Source: Sipunculus nudus (Eukaryota; Annelida; Sipuncula; Golfingiida; Sipunculidae). Taken from it: DNA of 64,000 nucleotides. Made by a program: the position numbers and the translations under genes. The notes below the pieces were generated by a model. The model was given only the letters and a program-made list of their open reading frames with translations. It had not been told where the DNA came from and did not search any database. Positions within the stretch are counted from its first letter, which is position 1; every line of letters starts with the position of its first letter. Location: positions 11,460,839-11,524,838 of the forward strand of contig CM049316.1 in the NCBI GenBank assembly GCA_026874595.1, in the 5' to 3' direction. Of this stretch, positions 21,985-35,200 are shown piece by piece.

Positions 21985-24900
21985 TAGACAAGGGTTTTCT
22001 GCAATAAACAATTTTTAGAGTGGTTCTATGGTATGGGACCAGAGCTTTATAATATATATATATACCTTTGAATTACAACTTCTACAAAGACCGTGAATAA
22101 TGGCTAGTCAGTGATAATATATTACAGACAATTATTTTTTAAAATCGAAGTTTTGGTTCTTCGAAAAATGTAATATGAAAATCAAGCAGAAAATATCTGA
22201 TGTTTGAAATCAGGTCATTGCATGTTTGAAAGGTTCAAACAGTACCAATAAATGAACTTCATGCTGTTTTTAAATAAATATTTGAATTATCCGAATATCA
22301 GATTTGGACACCATAAGTACATACACGTTTTAAGGAAGTCTAAGAAATGGCTTACTTTCTTTCCATAATGCATAATGCTCTTGTAATCGTATGGGACGTT
22401 AAAGTCGTTGAGGACAGCTTTTGTGAGGAGGCGAAAGTTGTGTTCCTTTCCAGGTTTGATGTTTTGTTCAAGGATTGTGATGTATTTATTCCTGTCTGGT
22501 CTTGTCTGCTCGTGGTGGAATCCAAGGGCGTGTCCTATTTCGTGGATTATGACACCTTTCTGAAATTATTAAGAAAGATACAAACATATGCAAAACAATA
22601 TTTGCAAAATGGATTCCGATTATTTTGCCCTACACTTCATAGAAATATTAAATTGTTCCAAAGAACCCCCTCCCCCCGTTCTACCCCATCCCCCCCCCCC
22701 CCCCCCCATCAGCGACTAACCCAGCCCCAAATGTATATCATCCTCTGCACAAAATAGAATCCCTGCCCCGGTTGTATACCCCATCCCCTACACCAGAGAG
22801 TATCACACCCCCTACGCTACCCCGTCCACTACACCAGAGAGTATGAACCCGTCTTTATATCCTCCCCTACACAAGCGAGTATCTTATCCCGACTGTGTAT
22901 CCTCCCCTACACCAGAGAGTATCCCATCCCGACTATATATCCTCTCCCACTCAAGAGAGTAACCTACCCCCGACTGTATATCCTCCCCTACACCAGAGAG
23001 TAACCTACCCCCGAATGTATATCCTCCCCTACACCAGAGAGTAACCTACCCCCGACTGTATATCCTCCCCCTACACAAGAGAGTAACCTACCCCCGAATG
23101 TATATCCTCCCCCACACAAGAGAGTAACCTACCCCAGACTGTAAACCCCCCCCCCCCAACACACACACCCAAGAGAGTAACCTACCTTCGACTGTATCTC
23201 CTCCCCCACACAAAGAGTAACCGACCCCTGACTGTATATCCTCCCCCACACAAGAGAGTAACCTACCCCCGACTGTATATCCTCCCCCGCACAAGAGAGT
23301 AACCTATCCCGACTGAATATCCTCCCCCACTCAAGAGAGTACCCTTCCCTGACTGTATATCCTCCCCTACACAAGAGAATTGCCTACCCTCGACTGTATA
23401 TTCTCCCCCACACAAGAGAGTAACCTACCCCGACTGTATATCCTCCCCCGCACAAGAGAGTAACCTATCCCGACTGTATATCCTCCCTCACTCAAGAGAG
23501 TACCCTACCCCGACTGTATATCCTCCCCCACACAAGAGAATTACCTACCCTCGACTGTATATTCTCCCCCACACAAGAGAGTAACCTACCCCGCGACTGT
23601 AAATCCTCCCCCTACACAAGGGAGTAACCTAACCCCCGACTGTATATCCTCCCCCATATAAGAGAGTAACCTACCCCCGACTGTATATCCTCCCCAACAC
23701 AAGAGAGTAACCGACCCCGACTGTATATCCTCTCCCACACAAGAGAGTAACCTACTCCGACTGTATATCCTCCCATACACCCGAGAGTATCCTTTCCCGA
23801 CTGTATATCCTCCCCTATACCAGAGAGTATCCCTCCCCCGACTGTATATCCTCCCCTACAAAAGAGAGTATCCTACCCCGACTGTATATCCTCCCCCACA
23901 AAAGATAGTAACCTACCCCGACTGTATATCCTCCCCTACACCAGAGAGTATCCTTTCGCGACTGTATATACTTCCCTACACCAGAGAGTATCCCAACCCG
24001 ACTGTATATCCTCCGCTACACCAAAGAATATTCAACCTTGACTGTATATCCTCCCCTATACCTAAGAATATTCCACCCCCACTGTATATCCTTCCCTACA
24101 CCAAAGAGTATTCAACCCCGGCTATGTGTCCTTCCCTACACCAGAGATTATCCCACCCCGACTGTATATATCCCCCTATACCAGAGAACATAACGTTCCG
24201 ACTGTCTCTCCACTACCTCACCAGAGATTCCAATTCCCGACTGAATATCCTCCCCCACACAAGAGGGTAACCTCCCCCCGGCTGTATATCCCCCCCCCCT
24301 TCCCCACAAGAGAGTAACCTACCCCCGACTGTATATCCTCCCCAACACAAGAGAGTAACCGACCCCGACTGTATATCCTCTCCCACACAAGAGAGTAACC
24401 TACCCCGACTGTATATCCTCCCCTATACCAGAGAATATCCCACCCCCGACTGTATGTTCTCCCTTTAACCAGAGAATATCCTTTCCCGACTGTATATCCT
24501 CCCAAAAACCCGAGACTATCCTTTCCCGACTGTATATCCTCCCAAAAACCCGAGACTATCCTTTCCCGACTGTATATGCTCCCCTTAACCAGAGAGTATC
24601 CTACCCCGACTGTATATCCTCCCCAACACAAGAGAGTAACCTACTCCGACTGTATATCCTCCCATACACCCGAGAGTATCCTTTCCCGACTGTATATCCT
24701 CCCCTATACCAGAGAGTATCCCTCCCCCGACTGTATATCCTCCCCTACAAAAGAGAGTATCCTATCCCGACTGTATATCCTCCCCCACAAAAGAGAGTAA
24801 CCTACCCCGACTGTATATCCTCCCCTACACCAGAGAGTATCCTTTCGCGACTGTATATACTTCCCTACACCAGAGAGTATCCCAACCCGACTGTATATCC

Positions 24901-27900
24901 TCCGCTACACCAAAGAATATTCAACCTTGACTGTATATCCTCCCCTATACCTAAGAATATTCCACCCCCACTGTATATCCTTCCCTACACCAAAGAGTAT
25001 TCAACCCCGGCTATGTGTCCTTCCCTACACCAGAGATTATCCCACCCCGACTGTATATATCCCCCTATACCAGAGAATATAACGTTCCGACTGTATGTCC
25101 ACTACCTCACCTGAGATTCCCCTACCCGATAGTCTCCTCCCCTTCTCCAGAGGATATCCCATCCCTGACGCTACCTGATACCCTATTCCAAGGAATACCC
25201 CCCCCCCCCCCCCCCCCCACCCTTCGAACATTTATTCTTATCATGGCGCCTCACTCACAGACTATCTGACAGTATCCCGTTCCAGAATATGCTTCCTGGT
25301 ATCCAACACCAAACAGCTCCTCGAGTCGCAGACCATCCGCCCCCGAGCCGGATTTTTGAAATACACAATCCTCAGCTTATACCTACTTCAGAGAGTATTG
25401 TCAACCCCTATCTATCCCACCGTACCCTAGGAATATCTTATTCCTGTCTGAATGATTGGGGTTGTCCAAGTTTGGTACTCCTGGGAAAGGCTTAATTTTT
25501 TTTAGTAATTAAAATTATGTAATAATGATACATATGCTAATAACGGGATGTATTTCTAACCTTCCTGCATCCGGGGGCCAGAGCCAAGGGCTGTGTGCCA
25601 CCAATCATTCCGACGTGAGACGAACAACTGTGAATGAAAATATTGTTTGACACAAGCGCCTGAAGCCCTATATGATCATCCTGGTTTGGCTGGGGATAAG
25701 TAAGGCATAATAAAAGAATCTGACCAAAATCCAGACCTGTTAGCGTGAATCCGCCTCTTTTTTCTAAAAGAGAACGGCTGAATGAGTTTGTGCGATAATA
25801 AAGAAATTAAGTGTTCCGGTCTGTACAATCAAGGTCACTTGTGGTTTTCGGACCGACTTTTATCACTAATACTGGTTCTTCAACAATAAGGCCACAACAA
25901 CTGTGTAGAATTATTTTTTTTCTCACTCCTAGCGGAACTTAAACTTGGACTGTCTTTATCAACCGCTGGCTGCTTGGTACACAGCCATTCTTGACCCCGG
26001 AACAATGTCCTTTTCTGATTGGCTATTGGCTGATGATTTAAAGAAAAAACAGTTAATAAGATTTATTTAAACTAAAGCCTACTAACTTATTTCCCCTTCA
26101 TATGGAGATACATTAACACAACATAAAAAAAATGTAATACCAATTACCATGCACCCTTGAAATTATTTATAATTGACTAAAAATGCACCATGCGAGACCA
26201 ACATCATTTTAGATTTCCAAGGGATTCCCCCAAATCAAGGGACGAGGGGTAGTTACGTGAGCAGCCTCCGAATTGGGGACTTATATCCACAGGTCTGGAT
26301 TTGGGTTGGAATACTTTGTCAACCTAATGTTTGCCCAGTCAAAACAGATTTATCATATTTATAAGCATTCATTGTGTGTGTGATGTTACTTTAATATATA
26401 AAGTTCAGTGATTCGAAAACAACTTTGGGGTTATTGGTGTTAGGACTTGGGAACAATTTTGTAAAATGCTCTGACATAAAATAATATTCATTGTTGCTTG
26501 ACCACAATCAATTTAAGTGGCTACAATGGTTTTGTTGGTCGCCCTGTACAGAAGTACAGACAGACAGGTACACAGGTGAAAGTATGACCTGCGATCAGCG
26601 TAACAGATTAGGGTAAGGCGACATTAAAATCATAAGTGTTCAACGGAATTCCCGCTCAAATGTTTTCGTAACGTTGCAAATTTGTCCCGGTTTATTGTTC
26701 CGACCATTCCTAAAGGTAATGTGAAGATGGAATATACATTTTGTTGCCAAGATATCAAAACATGTTACTACTTTTCCAGTAAATTGGAAAAAATATAAAT
26801 GTAATTTTATCCAGATTCAGTAAAACAATCATTTGGTGTCCCCTAATTATTTGATGTTGGCACACTTACCCTCCACCGTTCTGGAAGGCTATCCGGTTTC
26901 TGTCACTTGATGACGAAGGACGGAAATTCAGACAGGTATACTTCCTCCAGTGATTGATGGCCAGTTTCACTTGATCAACATCATATTTGCCTGATAAACA
27001 GAACAATAATTATTAAGGGGCGTATCCAGGATTCCGACTTTCGATGTAACAAATACTTTCCAGACACTAAATATTTCTTCAGAAAATTAAAGTATGGAAG
27101 TAATTTTAAAAACTTGAGGCCTCCGCCATTATTTTAGCCTGGGGCCTGTTAAAGTCTCATAAAATAGAACCTTGAAGGTCCTAAGGTATTCAAGCCCAAT
27201 GCCTCATTAAATCTCCTACTACAGGACATTCCAAGATATTCTAGTAAAGGTTATCATTAGGCATTCCGGTTTGAGGACACCCGAGATATTCTGGCCCAGG
27301 ATCTACTAATGTCTTCTAGCTCAGGGCCTAACAAAGTATCCTATTTTAAGGAATTCTGAGGTGTTCTAACCCAAGGTCTCCAAAAGCCTTCTAGTTCAGG
27401 ACCTCCAAATATCTTCAAGCCCACGGCCTATCAAAGTCTCCTTACTTAAGGACCTTTGAAGTATTCTAGCCGTTGGCCTTCCAAGGTCTCCTAGTTCAGC
27501 ACCTTCTAAGATATTCTGACCAAGGGCCTAACATAGTATCCTAGTTTAAGGCCTCACAACGCCTTCCAATCCTGGGCCTACCCCAGTTTCATAGTTCAGG
27601 GCCTACTAATGTCTTCTAGGCCATGGATTCACAAAGTCTCCTAGTTTAGTGGCTTCTAAGGTATGCCAGCCCAATGCCCCAATAAATCCCCTATTTCATA
27701 ACCTTCAAACATATTCTAGCCCAGGCCTAACAAAGTCTCCCACTTTGAGGACTCCTAAAGTATTCTAGTCCCAGTCCTCCCAAAGTCTCATAGTTCAGGC
27801 CCGTCCAAGGTATTCTGGTTCAGGGCCTCACAAAGTCTCCTAGTTTAGGGCCTTCGAAGGTATTCTATACCAGGGCCTACAGAGTCTCATAGTTTACGAC

Positions 27901-29138
27901 CTCCCAATGTTTTATAGCCCAGGGCCTAACAAAACCTTCATGTTTAATGACTCCTACGGTATGCTAGCCCAATGCCTCATTTAAACTCCCATTTCAGAAC
28001 CTTCCAAGATATTCTAGCGCAGGCCTAACAATATCTCACTCTTTAAGGGCTTCTGAGGTATTCTAGCCCAGGGCCTCCCAAAATCTGTTCAGGACCGTCC
28101 AAGGTCCAGGTCCTCAAAAAGTCAAGTATGCTAGCCCAATGCCTCATTTAATCTCCTAGTTCAGAACCTTCCAAGATATTCTAGTCCAGGCCTAACAAAG
28201 CCTCCAACTATAAGGGGTTTGAGGCATTCCAGCCCAGGGCCTTCCAGAGTCTCATAGTCCAGGACAGTCCATGGTATTCTAGTCCAGGGCCTCATAAAGT
28301 CTCCTAGTTTTAGAGCCGTCGAAGGTATTCTATACCAGGGCCTAACAAAGTCTCATCGTTTTATGACTGCAGAGGTATTCTAGCCCAGGGGCACAAAACG
28401 TCTCCTAGTCTAGGACCTTTTTATGTATTATAGCCGAGTGCCTTCCATAGTCTCATAGTTCAGTACCAGCCAATGTTTTCTAGCCAAGGGCCTCCTTATG
28501 TCTCCCGGTTCAGGACATCCCATTGTCTTCTGGCCCAGGGTCGCCAATTAATTTTATATTATATTCTATATTGTAGAAGATTATGGTGAATCCAGACCTC
28601 TAGTGAACAATGAACAAAGTTGAGAAAAGTTGGTGTACTAACTGAAAAGGTTGGATATTATATATGGCACTGTTCTGTTCCTCCAGCGTTTCCTTACGTT
28701 TCGTAAACCATTCCTCTTAACTGTGTCCGAACTGTTCCTAGACAAAAGAACAAGAGATAAAAAGAAACAACAAACGGCAATAGATAGGCAGAAACTGGTG
28801 CTGTTAACTAATAAAATGTAACATATGTGAAGACTTAATAGTACAGTGTACATGTTACTTTATTTAAATGAAACTACTTATAGGAATAGATGGTAGAGAA
28901 TTATATGGCCACTCCGGAAATTTATTTTCAGGATACTGAGAAGGATTATTAGTAATGCCAGAATTAACTTCGCCTACATAACTGACTTAAACAATTAGTA
29001 ATATTTTTAAATGAGTTTGCCTGACTTAGAATGCCAAAGAAATGTCCTGGATATGGTAGATGTTTAGCTTCCTCCCAGATTTAATATATTTCATTTTAAT
29101 TACCTGTAGCTTTTGAATAAAGCCGCAATTACACACAC

Positions 29139-29200
<62 letters not shown>

Positions 29201-32200
29201 CAGAGAAATGATACTGGTACGACATTTCTTTCTGTGTCGCCATGGTTTGGTGTTCGAGGCTACGCTTTATTACGTATACAGGAGTATAAGCAACTATGAT
29301 AAACGTACAGATACGTACAGCCGTTCAATCGCTTCATACTGCGCCTTCGTATACACCATGTCCATCTCTACAAGAACGTTCTTCTTGTCGTGAACGAAGT
29401 CCATGGCGTGACCTGGTATTTTTAAGCATGTCTATTATTTCACTAAATAGTGTATACAAGCGCAAAACAGAGAAACATTTATTTAATGAAAAAAGTATAT
29501 GCCTGTTACTTTATAAATGTGCATTATACGTAAATAAAACTGTATGTTATGCTTTACTTTGCATTTGGATCTTTATTATTTTGCTAGGTATTTTTTATTA
29601 AATAAGTTACAGGCACATTGTTTTTACTATTGTTGACAGATCAAGGGCTCTTCGCGGAAAGCATGTCTATATTTCACTAAATAGTGTATACAAGCGCAAA
29701 ACAGAGAAACATTTATTTAATGAAAAAAGTATATGCCTGTTACTTTATAAATGTGCATTATACGTAAATAAAACTGTATGTTATGCTTTACTTTGCATTT
29801 GGATCTTTATTATTTTGCTAGGTATTTTTTATTAAATAAGTTACAGGCACATTGTTTTTACTATTGTTGACAGATCAAGGGCTCTTCGCGGAAAAAAATA
29901 GCATTTTAAATTTTATAAATGTGCATTATACGTAAATAAAACTGTACGTTATGCTTTACTTTGCATTTGGATCTTTATTATTTTGCTGGGTACTTTTTAT
30001 TAAATAAGCTACAGGCACATTGTTTTTACTATTGTTGACAGATCAAGGGCTCTTCGCGGAAAAAATTAGCATTTTAAATAGGCTGTCATTTACGCTCCAT
30101 AAACATCGGGGATTGACCTCTGTATGAAAAGACCAGTACATCAAACATATAGAAGCTAAGCTGAGGGTAGGTTTATACCAAAGACCCAATACTAACTTCC
30201 TGACATCTGCTTAATGAAGGAATTGCATGTAGTTAATTCAAAGAGGAAGATGGACAAGACTGCAAGATGACAACTAAGTTGTCACTAACTAAGACTAAGC
30301 CTTAATTTTAAAATCATGACTCGATCTTTCTGCAAAGTACTTCAGCTGTTTGAGTCAAACTGGAAGATTAGTCACAGGTGCCCTGAAACCTGTGGTTTTA
30401 ACCATATTTAACAACAGCAACTTTTTCCTTCCAGACCCTCTTACACAAACTTTACGAGGTTTTGATTTTAGATCCATGTATTTTTAAACCTTGTGTTGTG
30501 TTCTTTTTGATAGAATAGCTTTTTAGGAAATTCACATTTATATCAAACAAATTTAAATTTTTAAATTGTATACCATTTCAAGCAACCAGCACACTACCCT
30601 TAACTTGGCTAATATCACACTACCTGGCAATAGCTCAAACTTTTTTTCCCTCTACCATGTTTCCTACATGTATAATAATAATATTTTTTACTTTTTATTA
30701 AATTTGATTTTAAACATTTAATTTTAAGTTAGATATATACTTTACGGGGTCTGATATGCATTTAAAACAGCTTTTGGATTCATTTTAAATTTAGGGATTT
30801 TTTGCAAGGGATGCTTCCTTAATTCCTTTCGAGATTTAAGAGTTGCTTTGGTATAAACCCTTCATATAATTTGTCTTAGGACTTACTATTTTCGGCAGCG
30901 GAGTCGATTACTTCATCAATGGTCGCTGACGTATATGTCATCATCTGAAGGTGAAATGAGTAAAACAGATCTATAACATACATTGATCTTACAAATAAAA
31001 TACATTCATTTGTTGATGATATAATACGCATACACGGCTTTCTTATTCTTACCCAACAGCGAATTCTAAAGATTCCCATGACCTTTCCAGAAGCAGTTTT
31101 AAGAACCTTTCCAGATGACTAGAAAATTCAAATAATTTGTACTATACCTTAGTTTACTTTAGTTTAGAAATATACATTAAAATAACATTTTGACCCCAAT
31201 GGTAGATACCTATTGATAAACCTAATAAAACACCTTCTATTGAATAGCTATATTAAAATCAAGATTTGTTAGTCTGAAAATTTTAAGATTTAAAGCAAAA
31301 GTTTCATTTGTACAACATTTTCAATATCTCATAACTGGCAATAAATGTGCATTTAACAAAACCATTATCTTAAAAATCACAAAAATATCTTCAGGTGTTA
31401 TTTTACTATATATTTATAATTTTTCCTCCTTAAATCTTAATTTTTAAAAAATATGAAAAATCATATTTGAACCATAAGTTAGTGTATATACATGATGTAT
31501 ATTGTATATGGGGGGCACTAGGCGCAAAGTTCTGGACAAACTATTTATCTGTCCTAAGTTGTAGATTAAAAACAATAGAAATTACCTGGAGATAAGATAT
31601 TTCAAAACAAACGTTATCTGTAATAAATGAAATATAGGCGAAGTCAAATGTGGGATTACGCATTTTTTACCAACCACTGCATGCCACTGCTAAGGTCAGT
31701 AAAAATATTAACTTTCGTCAAATGAAATATGAAAGAAATATGATTGTCAATATAAGCGACTATGTTCGAACCCATTAATCCGCATATTGTTGAGTTTTTC
31801 AAATTGGATTTAAAATAAAATGAAAACTCTAGAAAATCTATATACCAGTAACCTAACTGTTAAAGTCAGTAAATATATACTTTTATTAAATGAAATATGA
31901 ATGTAATATGATTGTCAACATTAGCTACTTTGTTTGAACCCAGTCACTCGATATATTTTCCAGTTTTCTCCAATTGGATATAATTAAAATGAAAACTTTA
32001 AAGAATCTCTATACCAGGAACTTCACTGCTAAGGTCAGGAAAATATTTTCTTTTGTCAAATGAGATATGAAAGAAATATATTTGTCTATATAAGAGACAC
32101 GACCACTCAGTGTCAGTCGTAGCTAGTGAATCAAGAGGTTTATTGCTTGCCTGAAGTCGAAGATTCTGCGAGCAGGTTTATCAGTTGCGTATATCTGTTC

Positions 32201-35200
32201 GTTTGTTGCTTGCTGAAATTATTCGATTTCGGCAAGTATATTGGTCAGATGCGTATGTCTGTCTGTCTGTTTGTTGCTTGTCGGAATCAAAGATTCGGAA
32301 AGTATATTGGTCAGTTCCCTATGTTTGTTGCTAGCCGGAATCTTCGACTTCGGCAAGCATGTTGGTCAGTTCCGTATGTCTATCCGTCAGTTTGTCTGTC
32401 TGTCCACAATCTACAGGTCGCAATTTGCAGCGATTGGGTTCAAACAGTTGATTGAAAATCAAAAGTTACGGGAGCCCCCTTGTTTTTGGTCAATATAGGT
32501 CAGATCAAGGTCATAATAAATTCATTTTTATAATATCTTCGTCCACTTTCATCATGGCCGCACACACTTTAGCTCATTCCCTTGCCTTTACTCCCTCAAG
32601 TGTAGCTGCCTCAAATCTGCTGTAACCATGATTATGCATTTTTTTGGGGAGAAAACTCATGATTTTTAAAATACTCGAATTTTTTTTACTTTGTCAATAA
32701 ACTTTACCTACATCAAGTATAACACATTTTGTTTCCATGCATCCTTTTCATCAGATTATCTATTCATCTTTTATCTCAGATGTATTACCTTGTCAGTGTG
32801 TTTGTCTTTGTAAATTATCAAAAATTACGCCTTCAGCATGTACTTGCGAATGACACATAACATTTTACATGCCACAGTTGAGCGGAAATCATTTTGTAAC
32901 TAACACATATCGTATATCGGACCGATTTCTTGAAGCCGGATGTGTATTATTTAAATATGTCAAAGTTCAAGGTCAAGGTTATCAAAACATATCTAAATCG
33001 TATTTCTCTCATAACTTTGTCAATATTGGTCCTATTTTCACAAACTTTGACTCATTTTCTTCCTGTTCCTCTTCTGCATGACTTGATCTAGTCATCTGTC
33101 CTGCACTTTGTGCCACTTTTGCAGTATGTCTGTCTATTTGTCATCAATTTCACCTTCTTGTTGGTTCTTGCGTCTTACATGTAGCATTCTACCACCCATC
33201 ACTTGGTAACTTACTCATATGGTATATCTGGAGGATCTCATGAAGCTGTATGCGTATTTCTAATAGGTGAAGTTCAAGGTCAAGGTCATCAAACCCACGT
33301 CAAAATACTATTTCACTCATAACTTTGTCAATGTTAGTCCTACCCTCACAAACTATGGCTCATTTTCTTTCTCTTCGTCAGTGCACATTCAATGACTGTT
33401 TCCGCGTCATTTTCGACAATCGCTCGCCGTCTGGTCGTCTAGTCTTTCTGTCTTGATGTTTTTTTTCAACTAATCGCCCTTAGAGTTATGGAGTTGATAG
33501 ACTTTTAAAAGTACTAGAAGTCTTTGCTTTTGGTCGAAATAGTTCAAGGTCAAGGTCGGGGTAATAAAAACAAAATCATTTTTCTTTATATTATCATACA
33601 TAATCATCATAGCCGCATAAACTATAGTTCATTCTGTTTGTCATTTGCTGGACCTTTTTTTCTGATGTGTGGCTGCTTTAAATCTGCTGTAACCAAGGTT
33701 ACGCATTTTGGGGGAAATCCATGATATTCAAAAATATTGGGTCTTTTTTTTCTGACTTTGTGACTATAAAGCTAGTTAAGTCTATGTTTTGTTTACAAGG
33801 TAATATTGGATTTTATGATTTTATTACAAGTTTACAATTTCACAATTTTGTAGGAATCCCTTTGAAACTGATATATCTTATGTCTAAATCTTATATCTCT
33901 AAAACATTTTTGGCTGTGTTTTCAAAACTAAAAACCTCAGCCAAATCAACTTTAGCTCATTTTATTCCCATGTACTTTTTGAATAAGATAATTTAGTCAT
34001 ATTTTATCTCAAATGCGTCAATGTGTCAGTATGTCTATTTGTCTATTTGTCTGTTGCTGTCAGCTTTTTCTGCTTGCTTTTTCTTTTGTCTGATGTATGT
34101 CAATTTACATGCCAACAGTTATCAGAGATCGCAGTCAAACAAATTATAGGAATAAACAATATGTTCTGTCTCTCCGTCTGCCTATTATTTCAACTTCCGG
34201 CAAGCGCAATCTGGTTGTCTACTCTATTTTTCTGTTTGTCGTTTGCAAACTCTACAGGCCACAATTGAACAGCAATCGCTCTTAAACTTACACAGTGAAT
34301 AGACATCTAAAAGTCCAAGAAGCTTATTGTTTTTAGTCGAAATAAGTCAAAGAACTACGTCTAAAATTATCCTATCTATACAGACTATAGATCATTTTAT
34401 TCCTCTGTGCACTTCACTCAGCATGTGCTGGTCATTTGTCATCCTAAATGTGTCAATTTGTCAGTATGTCCATCTGTTCTGTTGTCGTCAAATTCGTCTC
34501 CCCGAATGTTCTTTTGTCTGTCATCTGGCACTCTATTGGCCAGGATATTTTAGCAATCGCTCTGAATTGGAGCGTATATTGTTTATAGAGTACCTGACGG
34601 CCTAGAAGTCTATACTCTAGGGCAAAGGTCAAGGTAAGAAAAAACCACCAAATCATTTTACTTCATATGTTCGTAAAGCTTTATCGAGTAGTATAAACTG
34701 TAGCTCATTTCATCCGGCATTTCATGGCCTTTCTTCTGATCTGGAGCTGCTTAACTCTGCTGTTACCATTGTTACTTTTTTTTTGGGGGGGGGGGGAGGG
34801 AGGGGGTTTAAGATATAGGGCCTTTCTTTTCTAACTTTGTCAATCTTAAAGCTAGAGAGGTCTAGTATTTTGCATTGGGTAGAAGTAGATCCGTTATAAT
34901 CAACCTAATGTCTCGCGAAATCTCATATTGTATCTAGTCAACCGAGATTTAACTTTTATCACTGTGCGAGCCACAATTCTTAAGAAATCGCTCTGAAATT
35001 GGTATACTTTTTTTTTAAATTAACCTTCTACAGGCTAAAAGTTCTTGGTCGAAATAAATCAAAGGTCAATACCAGCGATAAACCTTAACATTTTATTTCC
35101 CTCAGAACTTCGTAAATAGTCCTATTAACACAAAATATAGCTTATTTTATTTGTCTATTCTTTTCCCATCATGATGTATGGTCACCTGTCATCCAGATTG

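Noticed and set aside
22347..22757. A plus-strand protein gene of 136 codons
   Set aside because: It is the antisense of the astacin zinc-motif exon plus C-rich intron.
22740..25150. CRISPR-like array
   Set aside because: Units are contiguous and diverged with no unique spacers, in eukaryotic intron sequence.
23088..25269. Several Gly/Tyr/Ser- or Pro-rich open frames
   Set aside because: They follow the 41-bp minisatellite; 41 is not a multiple of three, and frames last only while units vary.
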